From Monodelphis domestica (lineage: Eukaryota; Chordata; Mammalia; Didelphimorphia; Didelphidae), in assembly GCF_027887165.1 (NCBI RefSeq), contig NC_077227.1, forward strand, positions 77,086,488-77,150,487: a stretch of DNA of 64,000 nucleotides, written 5' to 3'. The translations under genes were made by a program, and so were the position numbers. The notes under the pieces are model-generated. The model saw only the letters and a program-made list of their open reading frames with translations. It was not told the origin of the DNA and searched no databases. Within the stretch, counting starts at the first letter, position 1, and every line of letters starts with the position of its first letter. Of the stretch, positions 43,321 through 53,993 are shown piece after piece.

Positions 43321-44078
43321 GAGGTTGGCAGTGGCATGCTCAGACATGGAAAGGGGGTGTAGTTGGAAAAAAGGTTGCCATCTGCAATGAAATAGTATGC
43401 TGCGGTAGTGTCATAGAGCTGATTTCTAGGGTGTTACCCAAAGATGTTATTCTTCCTGCATTCATGAGGAGCGTGGCAGTGGGCAGATGTTTTCTGAATG
43501 TTTCTATTCATTTGTCCACTTCAGACACCCCAGGATGCTGCCAGAGCCCTGGACAATTGACAGCTCTTTGCATGACAGCTGAGCCAGAGAGATGACACAA
43601 ACCACTAGATAGATTAGGATAGCATTGGAGAATAAAGTTTCTTTGATAGACTGAAGAGCCTTCTAAGAACTATTTGGGATGTGCCTGGACTAGCAGGGCT
43701 ACTGCAGAACAGAGCAGAAAGTCACAGGCAGACCTGCTGGCAGGGAAGCTTTATGATTCAGCCTTATGAGATCCTAAATCTTAGCGTTTACAAAAATGAG
43801 GGAGCGAAGCATAAAGATGAAGCATCAGTGGGCAGTTTAAATCATCAGCCTTTGTATGTCCTGCTATGATCTCAGCAAAGGAAGAGTAGGGAGGTTTCAG
43901 TTGGATCTGTGATCTCATTACTGTGAGTACTTCCTCCCTTGATATTGGTCACAGCCCAACCAAATTCTAGGTGACTCTTATCCAAACCATCTTGGCATTA
44001 TTATTTTTTAAAGGAGAAATTCTCTGTGCTCTTTTAAAAATGTATTTTTCTGTCTAGTCCATGCCCTAAACCCCTAAA
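43321..44078. other. No recognised feature
   Basis: Unassigned sequence with mixed composition; no exon, RNA or repeat I can support. Confidence 0.35.
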
Positions 44079-44180
44079 TCAGGGGCCTTTAAAACCTGGG
44101 GTCAGTGAACTTAATTAAAAATATTTTTGTAACTATATCAGTGTAATAGATTTCTTTTGCAATCCTATATATTGTATTTC
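44079..44180 (+). mobile_element. hAT-like DNA element, left half
   Basis: 'tcaggggcctttaaaacctggggtcagtgaactt' and 'actatatcagtgtaatagatttcttttgcaatcctatatattgtattt' are the left end and interior of the element family at 25691 and 9546. The right half is missing; an L1 fragment follows. Confidence 0.72.
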
Positions 44181-44425
44181 TTCACCATCATATACCACAA
44201 TTCATCTAGCAATCCTCAGTTGATGAACATCACCTCAATTTTTAATTCTTTGCCACCACAAAAAGAGCTGCTATAAATATTTTTGTACAAATAGGTCTTT
44301 CCTCCTTTTTAAAAAATCTTTAAAATACAGACCGAGTAGTGGTATTACTGAGTCAAAGGGTATGCACCCTGAGATGACCATGCCCATAAATTGCCAAATT
44401 CATCTTAGCCTATAGTTTTAGCAGA
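44181..44425 (-). mobile_element. L1 ORF2 3' end fragment, antisense
   Basis: 'atcatataccacaattcatctagcaatcctcagttgatgaacatcacctcaatttttaattctttgccaccacaaaaagagctgctataaatatttttgtac' and 'gagtagtggtattactgagtcaaagggtatgcacc' are the exact reverse of the segment seen in sense at 7030-7250 and 54680-54870. Confidence 0.88.
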
Positions 44426-45054
44426 AGGTAGGACTTCGTTTTGAAGACTCTGTGGCAGACATTGCAGTGAAAATGACACTAAATACATTTTTAAGAGCAG
44501 AAATGTGAATAGAAAACATGGTAGTCATGAAGAGAATAACTTAAGATACCCTCTTGATTCCTGTTGCTTGGGCCTTTCATTCCTCCACTTTGGCCTTCAT
44601 TGGAGTAGCTATATGCTAGATAAATTACTTAGTGTATTGCCTGAAATATACTTTAAAGCTAAAATTCTAACCTCCCTCATGACTGGTTTTTGGGCCAACA
44701 AGTAAAAGGGACAGGAAAACCTATACTTGGTGGAAGACCACTTCAGAGAGCAAAAACCCCAGGAAGAATTCTTATCTTCATAATTTAACTTTATTACATC
44801 TTTGCGACAAGTTGATGAGATGTTAGGGAGAATTAGATTTTTCTCTCATTTTTTGCATTCTTTCTTTCTTTCTTTCTTTCCTAATCCTTATTCACTCCTT
44901 TCAGTAGTGTAGTATACCCATTCATAAGTCATATTGTATTTCTGCCTATCTGGGACCAAGACTTCAGTCTTCACTCTGTGACTCTATAAACTGAGAGCCA
45001 TGATGCGAATTGCAATGAAAAATCTGTAAATTGTGACTTATTGTTTTCTTTGTT
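44426..45054. other. No recognised feature; short (TTTC)n
   Basis: Unassigned AT-rich sequence. A short 'ctttctttctttctttct' run lies at about 44862-44880. Confidence 0.4.
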
Positions 45055-45375
45055 AAAAACTTATTTTATTCTAGTAACAAAGATACACATAAGTTTTCCA
45101 AGGTTACTTGATTCATGTTGTCACCTTCTCCTGTTCCCTATCCTCTCTCATAGTTGAGAAGCAATTTAACTGGGTTTTACATGTATTATCACTCAAAACC
45201 TATTTCCATATTGTTCATTTTTGTAATAATCTTTTAAAACCAAAATCCCAAATCAATACCCAAATAAACAAGTGATAAATCCTATGTTTTCTTCTGCACT
45301 TCTATTCTAACAGTTTGTTCAATGGATGCGGATAGCATTCTTTTCATAGTGACTTACAATTTTTGAGAGAAATCA
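45055..45375 (-). mobile_element. L1 3' UTR, antisense
   Basis: 'aagttttccaaggttacttgattcatgttgtcaccttctcctgttccctatcctctctcatagttgagaagcaatttaactgggttttacatgtattatcactcaaaacctatttcc', 'aagtgataaatcctatgttttcttctgcac' and 'ggatgcggatagcattcttttcatag' are the reversed marsupial L1 3' UTR, colinear with 55080-55290 in sense. Confidence 0.85.
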
Positions 45376-45439
45376 AGGGAATTCCAGGCCCAAATCATTA
45401 ATGGCCTGCTAGAAATCTCTACTTAGATGTTCCATTGGC

Positions 45440-46560
45440 ATCCCCAACTCAAAGTGTCCAAAAAGGAGTTTGGGAAGATTAAATTTAACTCTCCTCTGAT
45501 TGTGAAAATGAAATTAATTAACTCTCCATTGATTGTGAAGATTAAATTGTAACCCCTGCCCATTTTTAGATTTAATCCCAAAAGTGTAAACACCCTACTT
45601 AAAAGTTGAGTGGAGAGTTCTGCCCATTTTTAGATTTAATCACCAATGGTGTAAACACCTCCCACACTTGCAGAGGATAAACTGTGGGAGTAAAAACACC
45701 GATGAAAAGCAACTGCTTGACTACAGGGTTGGAGGAGATAAGACTGAGGAGAGACTCTAAATGAACACTATAATGCAAATTCCAACAACAGGGAAATGGG
45801 TTTGAGTCAAGAACACATGTGATAACCAGTGGAATCATGCGTCGGCTATGGGAGAGGGAAAGGCGGGGGGGGGGGGGGGGGGGGCGAGGAAGGGAGGAAA
45901 AGAAAATGATCTTTGTTTCCAGTGAATAATGTATGAAAACAACCAAATAAAATAATGTTTAAAAATTAAAAAAAAAAAGTTGAGTGGAGAGTTCTGCCCA
46001 TTTTTAGATTTAATCACCAATGGTGTAAACACCTCCCACACTTGGAGGAGGTCTGTGACCCATGTGTGCAATAGTGGGTGACGAATCAGAATCGACTGCC
46101 TCCTGGGCCATCCTACAAGGCTTTAGACCATGATTTGTCCACATAAAAAAGTGGAGGAAGACACAGGAAGTTGCACAAAAGAAAGTGTCTTTAAAAGGAA
46201 TTGTAACTTCCTGTGAGAGAGAGAGAGTTCTTTCTTTGGAGTGGAGGCTGGTGGAGAATCTCCTGATTGGACCTGAGACATGGTGAGTGAAAGGCTGACT
46301 CCTTTCATATTGGATTTTCTGAAAAGACTAGCCTTAGGACAGACTTCCAGGTCCTCAGCTTTGCTCTCCCTGCCCAGGTTGAGCCAGGGGCCAGGAATAA
46401 ATTACTTAGTGCTTAAGCTAGATATTTTACCCTACCCTCTCTATGATTTTCATACTTCACTCTTTCTATATTTTGTAAATAAATTGAAAATAAATTTCTT
46501 TGGAATTAATATAAATTCCTGGTGACCCTATTTTAAAATATGACCTAGTCTAACCTTTTT
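45440..46560 (+). mobile_element. Endogenous-retrovirus LTR split by an L1 insertion
   Basis: Joining 45440-45670 to 46045-46560 gives one LTR-like unit. It has repeated U3 motifs ('tgcccatttttagatttaatc' at about 45558 and 45620), a GC-richer middle, then 'agctagatattttaccctaccctc', 'ttcactctttctatattttgtaaataaatt' (poly(A) signal) and a 'ggtgaccctattttaaaat' end. The 3' part matches the LTR at 22400-23235, so they share a family. No internal retroviral genes adjoin it. Outer boundaries are uncertain. Confidence 0.65.
45671..45974 (+). mobile_element. Short L1 insertion with 66-70 bp flanking duplication
   Basis: About 304 bases of L1 3' UTR ('cagaggataaactgtgggagtaaaaacacc', 'gtcggctatgggagagggaaagg', a 20-base G run at 45865-45884, 'atgatctttgtttcc', 'aaccaaataaaataatg', poly(A)). 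The 70 bases before it (45601-45670) recur identically after it (45975-46044). Because the first four are A and overlap the tail, the duplication is 66-70 bp. Confidence 0.9.
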
Positions 46561-46599
46561 ATATAATATAACCCTATTTTCCCATAACAAGTTCCATAT

Positions 46600-46735
46600 C
46601 TTCTAAACTCATTCCTCCTTCAAATTTTCTTATTTCATTTAGAGTCTCTATCATCTTTGCAGTTACCCAAAGTTTCAACTTCAGCATTATCCTTGATTTT
46701 TCTCTTTTTTATTCTTATAGATAAGTCTTCAGACA
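46600..46735 (+). mobile_element. L2 fragment
   Basis: 'tcattcctccttcaaattttcttatttcatttagagtc' and 'ttacccaaagtttcaacttcagcattatccttgatttttctc' resemble the middle of L2 ORF2 (a '...aacctgggagtcatccttgactcctc' region). The next bases are another repeat. Confidence 0.55.
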
Positions 46736-46905
46736 GTCAATTCATTAAGCACCTTCCATTTATCAGGTACTTTGCCAAGTACTAGAGATCCCCCCCCAAA
46801 AAAGGAGTTCCTAATCTAATCAAGCAAACAATAAGCAAATAAATGATATGCAAACAAGCCATATTTAGTATACTTGAGATGTATAATGAGTCTTCTACAA
46901 TATAT
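46736..46905 (+). repeat. Old interspersed repeat inserted in L2
   Basis: 'cagtcaattcattaagcaccttccatttatcaggtactttgccaagtactagag' and 'ggagttcctaatctaatc' are a copy of the family at 41001, placed between L2 fragments. Confidence 0.6.
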
Positions 46906-47345
46906 ATATAAGTTCTCAAAGTCCTTCCTAACCTGGCCCTTTCCAATGTCCATGAACTTCAGTCACCTCACAATTTCTACCATCCAGGGTATTGACCTCC
47001 TTGCTGTTCTCCTTTGACACCCCTTCCCCTGACTCCAAGGATTTTCAATGGGCTATACCCCATTCCCGAAATGCTCTCCTTTCTCATCTCTAATTCTTGG
47101 CTTCCCTGATCTCCTTCCAGTCTCAGCTAAGTTTCACCTAATGCAAGAAGCCTCTCCCAGTGCTCCTTAATTGTAGTGCCTTCCTCCAAGACCATCCCCA
47201 CTGAATCCTGCTTATAGCTATTGTACAGAGTTGTTTGTATGCCGGTTAGATTCTGAGTGCCTTGAGGGCCAGAATTTTTATTTGCCTTAATTTCAATCCC
47301 CATCACTTAGTTCAGTGCCTGGTACATAGTAGGCATTTAATCCTA
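46906..47345 (+). mobile_element. L2 LINE 3' end
   Basis: 'ctaacctggccctttccaatgtccatg', 'ctgactccaaggattttcaatgggctataccccattcccgaaatgctc', 'tcagctaagtttcacctaatgcaagaagcctctcc' and 'ttgagggccagaatttttatttgcc...cagtgcctggtacatagtaggcatttaat' are in L2 order to the 3' end. Confidence 0.88.
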
Positions 47346-47998
47346 CCCTTTCTCTATTTTTATAGCTGCCACTTCATGTCTTTATCACTTTTGGCTTGCA
47401 AGATCGTAGTAGCTTTCTAATTGGTCTCCCTGCTTCCAGGCTTTCCCCTCTTCAATTCATCTTCTATATAACTGCCAAATTAATATTCCTAAAACACAGG
47501 TCATTCCTCTGCCAAGAATCTTTAGTGAGTCCCTTTTGCCTCTAGGATAAAATATAAACTTGTCTGCCTGGCATTTAAAGCTTTCTGTATTCTGGCTCCC
47601 ATGTATTTCTCTAGACTTTTTTTTTTTTCACATCATTTCCTTCATGCAATCTACGTTCCAGCCAATCTGGCTTCCTTGCTGTTCCCCAAACTAGGCATGA
47701 CACCTTCCGCCTCCTTGCCTTTGAATAGACTCTTGGATTCCTAGAATGTATTCTTTCTTTGCCTTCATTTTTTAGAATATTGGCTTTTCTTCAAGGTTCT
47801 CTCACACGCCACCTCCTACTCAGTGCTACTAGATGTAAAAGTTCTCTTCCTTCACTAATAATCTTGAATTTAATCTTTATTTGTATATGTACTGTGCCTC
47901 TTCAGAGCTTAGAATGCAAACTCCATGAGGGCAGGGACTTTGGCCTCTGTGTCCCGACTACCTTCACAGAGTACTCAATAAATGTCTTTAGAAGTGGA
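47346..47998 (+). mobile_element. Second L2 LINE 3' end, in tandem
   Basis: 'gtagtagctttctaattggtctccctgcttccaggctttcccc', 'caggtcattcctctgccaagaatctttagtgagtcccttttgcctctaggataaaatataaac', 'ggcatttaaagctttctg', 'tccatgagggcagggactttggcctctgtgtcccgactacc' and 'gtactcaataaatgtc' form another L2 copy directly after the first. Confidence 0.88.
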
Positions 47999-48254
47999 CA
48001 CTTTTTCTAGTGGAGTAATTTTTTTTTCTAGGTCAGAACTGTGAAAAGATACCCAGAATGCCCCTGGTCACAAATTTCTGTAACCTTAAAAAATTCTATG
48101 TTCTCATCTTGGCTCAGATTTTTCAAATGTCTCTCCTTGATTAGACAGGTGAAAATCAAGGAGAAAATAGAATTTTATTCTGAACACAGAAATGTAATAT
48201 CAGAAATGGCCATAAGTAAAAAGATTGATTCTCAAGCACATACATCAACTCACA

Positions 48255-48485
48255 CATCTAAATGTGTTGTTTCCTTAAAAATAGTCACCTTCAGAGCTTC
48301 TGCACTTATTTTAATGGTGCTGCTCAACATATTTTTTTTGGAATTCATCTCTGGGAATCGCCTACAGAACTTATAGCACCTTTTTTTTTTTTGAATATCC
48401 TCAATAATGGCAACTCTTTCATCTTTGAAGGTGGATTTGATTTTTGGGCATCAACCAAAAGTTATTTGGAGCCAAATGTGGTGAA
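48255..48485 (-). pseudogene. Mariner transposase fossil, C-terminal part
   Basis: On the minus strand from about 48479 the text encodes HLAPNNFWLMPK, the mariner signature D-L-A-P-x-D-F-x-L-F-P-K with the catalytic third Asp (first D) now His. In a shifted frame follow RVAIIEDIQ (about 48415-48389), then AIPRDEFQKKYVEQHH and EGDYF (48362-48280). These fit the C-terminus of mariner transposases (RFQDIEDIQ, AIPQQEFQ-like, EGDYFEGD) with the right spacing. Stops and a frameshift in an A-run make it dead. Mariner transposases cut and rejoin DNA at TA targets in the nucleus. Inverted-repeat ends were not found. Confidence 0.78.
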
Positions 48486-49960
48486 AAAAACTGCAAATAA
48501 ACCCTTTTATTGATTCCTCTGTAGACTCCTCACTGCAATGCTAAAACCAGATGGCATTTCCTTTCAGGACCTGGCAGATAGTCCCCGAGTTGCTATTCAG
48601 TCCCTCCTATACTCAAATATGCACAATTAGTTCTTCTACATTCCCCGCAGCTCAATTAAAAGGAGACCCATGCAATGGACCTGTCTACAGCCCTCCATTG
48701 CTTTCGTGGCCAATGTCACATCTTTCTGTATTTGGACACAATACATTGTGAACAAACTGGGTCCATAAGAAGAGATTCCTTCACCTGAATGTAATACCTA
48801 GAAATTCTAAGCCCCTCAAATATGTTCTTTCCCCATGGAGGGACAATTGGAATACATTTCATTAAGGTTTTTAAAGAGGTAAATTAAAACTATGAACTTG
48901 AAGCCTTTCAGTAGAGCAAGCAATTATGATAATATTGCCTTGAAAGATCAAATATTTATAATTTTGTAGACTGAATAATGTTGCCAGTTGTCTGAGCTAT
49001 CGCTACTACATTATGTATGCATGAATCCATTAAAAGGTTTGCTGAGCCATTTCTGAGCCTAGGTATAAAATGAGACCATAAGGGCATATTAGAGTGGATC
49101 CAAATAAATGGTTCATCTAGGTCAGGAGTAAGCCCCTAACAGTGATAATGTGGGATGTTTGCGGTTGACCAAGGTTGTCTTCCATGATGTCAGTCTTGAA
49201 AGATCACAAAGATTCTCTAGCCATCCCTCTCCTCCATAATAAGCTCGCCAGGTAGCAGCTAGGAGAACAAATGCACAAATTCTTCTAAACCCTTCCTGAA
49301 CTTCTTTGAGCTTCTAGCCTATACTCCCTCATGGAATAAGATTATTTTATACCCTGCAATGTAGTATTTCCTTTCATTTGATTCAAAGTCACTTCTTTGA
49401 AGTGTCAGGAAATATCCCTGTTTCTAGTATTCCGTGATTTGACACACATCAATGTTCACCCCATCCATACTCTACAAAATTTTACACGCTTTAATCACAA
49501 CCCCTGAGAGCATTCATCTTATGCAAGTCAGAGGGACACCACATTGATCCCAGTCCCAGGACCTTCTCACTTACATCTGAACATTCCCAGATCTGCTGCC
49601 CAGATGACTGGGTCCCAGACTCCATCAATACCGACAGAGAAATCCACGAGGTGGAGCTCTTTACCCTTTCTGGTGGATGACTGGTCATGCCCCCAAGGTT
49701 CCATTCATGATTTCCTTTTTAGAGAGGAGTGGATGGAGGCAGAACCAGTTATCTAATCTATACTAGGGAGGAATGAATTTACAGGAAACATAGACAGTAG
49801 ACAGAGGAGTAATATGAATCATTTTCAGTCATTCCTTTAATTCCTGAGCAGTCTCCATTTACATCCACCTAGTCTGCCAGCTTGAATTTGATGTTATGCT
49901 CCCTTTTCTGCATTCCCCCAGATGCTACCCTTATGATATTCATCCCAGGGTCAGTTATTC
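48486..49960. other. No recognised feature
   Basis: Unassigned sequence. A patch at 49540-49700 is GC-richer with several CpGs but shows no splice-bounded frame that I trust. Confidence 0.35.
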
Positions 49961-49964
49961 TTTC

Positions 49965-50565
49965 TTTTTAAATAAGGGTTTTTTTTTCAATTATGAAGCA
50001 TTTACTTTTATTCCTCCCTCTCAATAGAAAGGAAAGAAGGAAGAAAGAAAAGAAAGAGGAAGGAAGGGAGAGAGGGAGGAAGAAGAAAGAAAGAAACAAA
50101 CAAACAAAGAGAAAGAAAGAGAATAAAAAGAAGGAAAGAAGAAGAAAAGGGAGGAGAGAAAGAAAAAAATATAAAGAAGTCAGATGGAAATAAAGAATAA
50201 AAGACAGGCAGAAAGAAAGAAAATAAATATAGAACCCTCATATCATGTAAGCATAGTCAAATAAAATAGATTCTTATGTTGGTCATACCCAAAAATGTGA
50301 TTCTTATTCTGTGTATTAGTGTTTTATCTCTCTCTCATGAAGTAGGCAGCATTCTTTATTACTTCTCCCAAATAATAGCTGATTATTTAGTTTGTTGAAT
50401 TCTTTCAGAATTGTTCCTTTGGGGGAAAAATAACACTGAAGGTTTAGTATGTTATTTTCTGGTTCCACTTCACTTGGCATTAATTCATGCCAGTTTGATC
50501 AAAACAAGGGTCAGCTATTCTTCATAGTTCCCATCTCTTAGTTAAGGGTTCCTTGTGACTGAGAC
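49965..50565 (-). mobile_element. L1 3' UTR and adjacent part, antisense, with GA-rich expansion
   Basis: 'cttttattcctccctctc' and then, after the GA-rich array, 'aaccctcatatcatgtaagcatagtcaaataaaatagattcttatgttggtcatacccaaaaatgtg' and 'ttccactt cacttggcattaattcatg' match the reversed long marsupial L1 3' UTR. The purine array (50030-50225) lies at its usual A-rich spacer. Confidence 0.68.
50028..50226. repeat. GA-rich (GAAA/GGAA)n tract
   Basis: About 200 bases of nearly pure purine on the plus strand, imperfect GAAA, GGAA and AAAG units with two short 'aacaaac' interruptions. The Lys/Arg/Glu-rich frame at 49993-50193 is this repeat translated. Confidence 0.93.
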
Positions 50566-50689
50566 AATGATAGCTCAAGATATTTTTCCCCTATATTCTT
50601 AGACACTAAAGCAATAAATACTTAAGTATTATTCTTATCAGGAGGATTTGAGCCCAGACCTTCTGGTGCCTCTTGAGTGGTCCTACTGG

Positions 50690-50920
50690 CACATCATAGA
50701 TTTAGAGCTAGAGCTAGAAGGGACCTTAGAGGTCATATCTAGTGCTACTCTTTCATTTTACCGACGAAGCATCTGGAGTGTGGAGAATTTCAAGTCAACA
50801 GAGCATTTATTCATCTCCTATCTCTCAGGCGTAGTCAAACACTGGAGACTCAAAGAAAGGAAAAACAAAACAAAAAAACTGGTCCTTGCACTCAAGAAGC
50901 TCACAGTTTAGTGACTTGAT
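50690..50920 (+). repeat. MIR3-like and old interspersed repeat fragments
   Basis: 'catagatttagagctagagctagaagggaccttagaggtcatatctag...cattttaccgacgaag' (50694-50767) is a MIR-type fragment. 'gagcatttattcatctcctatctctcaggcgtag ... ccttgcactcaagaagctcacagttta' (50801-50911) is the family at 41001. Confidence 0.65.
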
Positions 50921-51045
50921 TTTTAGAATCACAGAATTTGAGAGTTGGAAGGGACCTCAGTGGTCACCTAGTCCAACCCATACCAAGAAGTGATCCCCAT
51001 TATAACTAGTCATCCAGCTAAAATCTTGAGGTCTTACTGCTTATT
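50921..51045 (-). mobile_element. CR1/L3 LINE 3' terminus, antisense
   Basis: 'ttagaatcacagaatttgagagttggaagggacctcagtggtcacctagtccaacccataccaagaagtgatccccattataactagtcatccagc' is the reversed 3' end of the CR1/L3 family, well preserved. Confidence 0.82.
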
Positions 51046-51224
51046 AAATTTAATATATTGTTTCTCACCTTACTATCATAATATTACATTATGGGAATTA
51101 AAACATCACTTTCCCTTGCCCAAAGTTCATTATTTTATACTCTGAAATATTTATTCCTAAATGTAGAAATTATATTTTTAAATAAATATGTCAGAATGCA
51201 TAGACTAAATTGAGTAGCATTTTC

Positions 51225-51350
51225 CAATTCTAATGATACTTAAAAAATAAACTCTTCCTTGGGGATGACTTTCATATTCTTTGAGGATAGATTTGAGTTT
51301 TAAAATTGGCAAAAAGTTGTTTGGAACTAGATATGTTGGATAAATTGAGT
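51225..51350 (-). pseudogene. Second mariner transposase fossil
   Basis: Minus-strand text from about 51343 encodes PTYLVPNNFLPILKLKSILKEYES, whose first part parallels HLAPNNFWLMPK at 48479 and the mariner signature DLAPNDFWLFPKLKSTLKG. The frame is open for at least 24 codons, but both Asp positions (Y and N here) are lost. It is only a short C-terminal relic, about 2.9 kb from the other copy and in the same orientation. Confidence 0.62.
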
Positions 51351-51660
51351 GACTAAGCAGCATAATACTATTTTGAGTAAAAATAAAGTTAATGAGACTA
51401 ATTTTGTGTGAGGCTTTTTAGTTGCCTCTAAAGAATTTCCAAAAGAAGGATTCTAAAATTTTCTCAAATTCATGGTAACCAAGATTAAAAAAAAAAAGTT
51501 AAACAATTTCTATTTTCAAGCTAGATAAACTACATTCAGTGTAAAAAGTGGTGCCCTTTCCAGCAGTGATAGTGTATCAGGAAATATCAGTTCATTTAGC
51601 ATCTTGAATATATATCTTCTAGATTTGAATTTAACTCATTGAAGGGGGACTAAATGTTCT
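51351..51660. other. No recognised feature
   Basis: AT-rich; could contain more upstream mariner sequence on the minus strand, but I could not recognise it. Confidence 0.3.
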
Positions 51661-51661
51661 C

Positions 51662-51905
51662 CCTTGTTCTTCAGTCGTTTCAGTCATGTCCGATTCTTCA
51701 TAACTTCATTTGGGCTTTTCTTGGCAAAAACACTGGATTGGTTTACCATTTCCTTCTCTAGCTCATTTGACAGATAAGGAAATGGAGGAAATCAGGGCTA
51801 AGTGACTTACTTACCTAGGGTCAATTACTTATCTAGTGAATTCAAGAAGAGGAATATTCTGAACTCTAGATCAGCACACTATCCCTTTCAATTACATTGA
51901 AATTT
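51662..51905 (-). mobile_element. Marsupial SINE, antisense
   Basis: 'cttgttcttcagtcgtttcagtcatgtccgattcttcataacttcatttgggcttttcttggcaaaaacactggattggtttacc', 'cagggctaagtgacttac' and the worn reversed head give another copy of the 9148 family. Confidence 0.87.
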
Positions 51906-53023
51906 AGGTTTTTTCCCTCTGTCTCTAATATTGGGGCCTTTTTTCCAAATTAAGATTTCCTTCCATTTCCTCTTTAAACACAGTATTATTATATATCTTC
52001 GGTTGTTTTAGCTTCATCTATTTTAATCTATTCCCACTGGCTCTCTTCCCCTCACTTTCCCCTCACCCATACCTTCTCATTTTTTAACCTCCTTCCCTAG
52101 TTTTGGAGTTTTACCTATCATATTGTTTCCTTTTGCTTTCTTGATTTTATCTAGCTATTTAATTATTTTCCTATCTTTTTTCCTTGCAGTTAAATAGTCA
52201 AATAGAATCAACCTTCCTTTATTCCTCTTCAACTTGGTTTGTAAATTTTGTTAGTTTTTAAAATTTCATTTTCTGTACCTTCTTCTAAAAGGAATTTCTT
52301 TTCGTTTTTCTCTTTCTTTTCTGTTTATCTAGACTTTTGATTCATGACTCATATTTCAATCTTTCTTTATTCTTCATGAAGTAAAATTGTTGGATTCCTT
52401 TTTCTAAGGTGTTTCTGTTATTGACCTGTAGAGCTTGGTTTTACTCTCTTTTCACTGCTGTGCCTTACCAATTCCAGTAAGTGATAGAGAGGAATTGCCT
52501 CCATGGTAGAAATATTCCTAGAGAAAAGAGACTTTTGCCCTCTTTTGGGTCATTTCCCCCATTTTCCTCAATATATTTTTCCCAAAAATCCATGGCCTCT
52601 CACTCTTCTTAAGGATGAGTAGTCTTTCTAAGCACTAAATTCTCCCCATTCCTTTATAAAAAAAGGATAAAACTTTCTCCTCCTATAGGAGCATTCATCA
52701 GTGATAACCCCTTCCACCACTGAAACAAGATTTCCCCTTTCCCAACCTATTTTTTAATCCTTTCTAGATCATTCTTTCCTGTAGTTTCTCTTTTTTCCTT
52801 TCATAGTTAGCCTTTGTTTTGAAAAGGAAATATCACATATTCTTCCTGACTTTCCTGTTTCATTTACCCTCTTTTTCTGTAATTTAGTCCCACAAGAAAA
52901 AAAAAATTATTCATCTGTTTTCAGGGTTTTGTGAGGTGTAGTCCATGATATTTCAGGCTTGTTTCTTCACCATCCCATTCATTTGACTTCTGCTTTCACT
53001 CTTCTCTCTTTTTGTACATTTAG
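51906..53023 (-). other. T-rich stretch, probably an old antisense retroelement
   Basis: Strongly pyrimidine-rich on the plus strand. It continues on the far side of the young L1 (55373-56165), so the two parts were one sequence before the insertion. The reverse strand would be a purine-rich, Lys/Glu-coding sequence, as old LINE ORF1 regions are, but no motif is clear enough to name it. Confidence 0.3.
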
Positions 53024-53151
53024 AAAGAAATCTTTAAAGTATAGGAATAGAATGGTCGTTCCTAAAAATAATAAACAGTATATAACTAAAACCATCAACT
53101 AATATCATCTGCAATGGGGATAAACTAGAAGCCTTCCCAATAAGATCAGGA

Positions 53152-53736
53152 GTGAAACAAGGATACCCATTATCACCTCTATTATTTGACATTGTACTAG
53201 AAACACTAGCAGTAACAATTAGAGAAGAAAAAGAAATTGAAGGCATTAAAATAGGCAAGGAGGAGACCAAGTTATCACTCTTTGCAGATGACATGATGGT
53301 CTACTTAAAGAATCCTAGAGATTCAACCAAAAAGCTAATCGAAATAATCAACAACGTTAGCAAAGTTGCAGGATACAAAATAAACCCACATAAGTCATCA
53401 GCATTTCTATATATTTCCAACACAGCTCAGCAGCAAGAACTAGAAAGAGAAATCCCATTCAAAATCACCTTAGACAAAATAAAATACTTAGGAATCTATC
53501 TCCCGAGACAAACACAGGAACTATATGAACACAACTACAAAACACTCTCCACACAACTAAAACTGGACTTGAACAATTGGAAAAACATTAACTGCTCATG
53601 GGTAGGACGAGCCAATATAATAAAAATGACCATCCTACCCAAACTCATTTATCTATTTAGTGCCATACCCATTGAACTTCCAAAAAATTTTTTTACTGAT
53701 TTAGAAAAAAAACATAACAAAGTTCATTTGGAATAA
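53152..53736 (+). pseudogene. L1 ORF2 reverse-transcriptase fragment
   Basis: A 194-codon frame carries the RT active-site motif FADD (53281-53292, residues 44-47, within [13 protein letters not shown]), preceded by [16 protein letters not shown] (the GCPLSPLLFNI-type motif, with Cys to Tyr) and followed by [14 protein letters not shown] and IKYLGIYLP. The enzyme copies L1 RNA into DNA at nicked targets. Upstream endonuclease and RT fingers are missing by 5' truncation. The frame breaks in an A-run near 53700 ('ttagaaaaaaaacataac'), which truncates it. Confidence 0.93.
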
Positions 53737-53993
53737 CAAAGGATCAAGGATATCCAGGGAAATAATGAAAAAAATACAAAGGAAGGGGGCCTCGCAGTCC
53801 CAGATCTCAGACTATATTACAAAGCAGAGGTCATCAAAACAATTTGGTACTGACTAAGAGACAGAAAGGAGGATCAGTGGAATAGACTTGGGGTAAGTGA
53901 CCTCAGCAAGACAGTCTATGACAAACCCAAAGATCCCAGATTTTGGGACAAAAATCCACTATTTCATAAAACTGCTGGAAAAATTGGAGGACA

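Noticed and set aside
45599..46071. Proline-rich minus-strand frames
   Set aside because: They translate the poly-G/C tract and 3' UTR of the L1 insertion.
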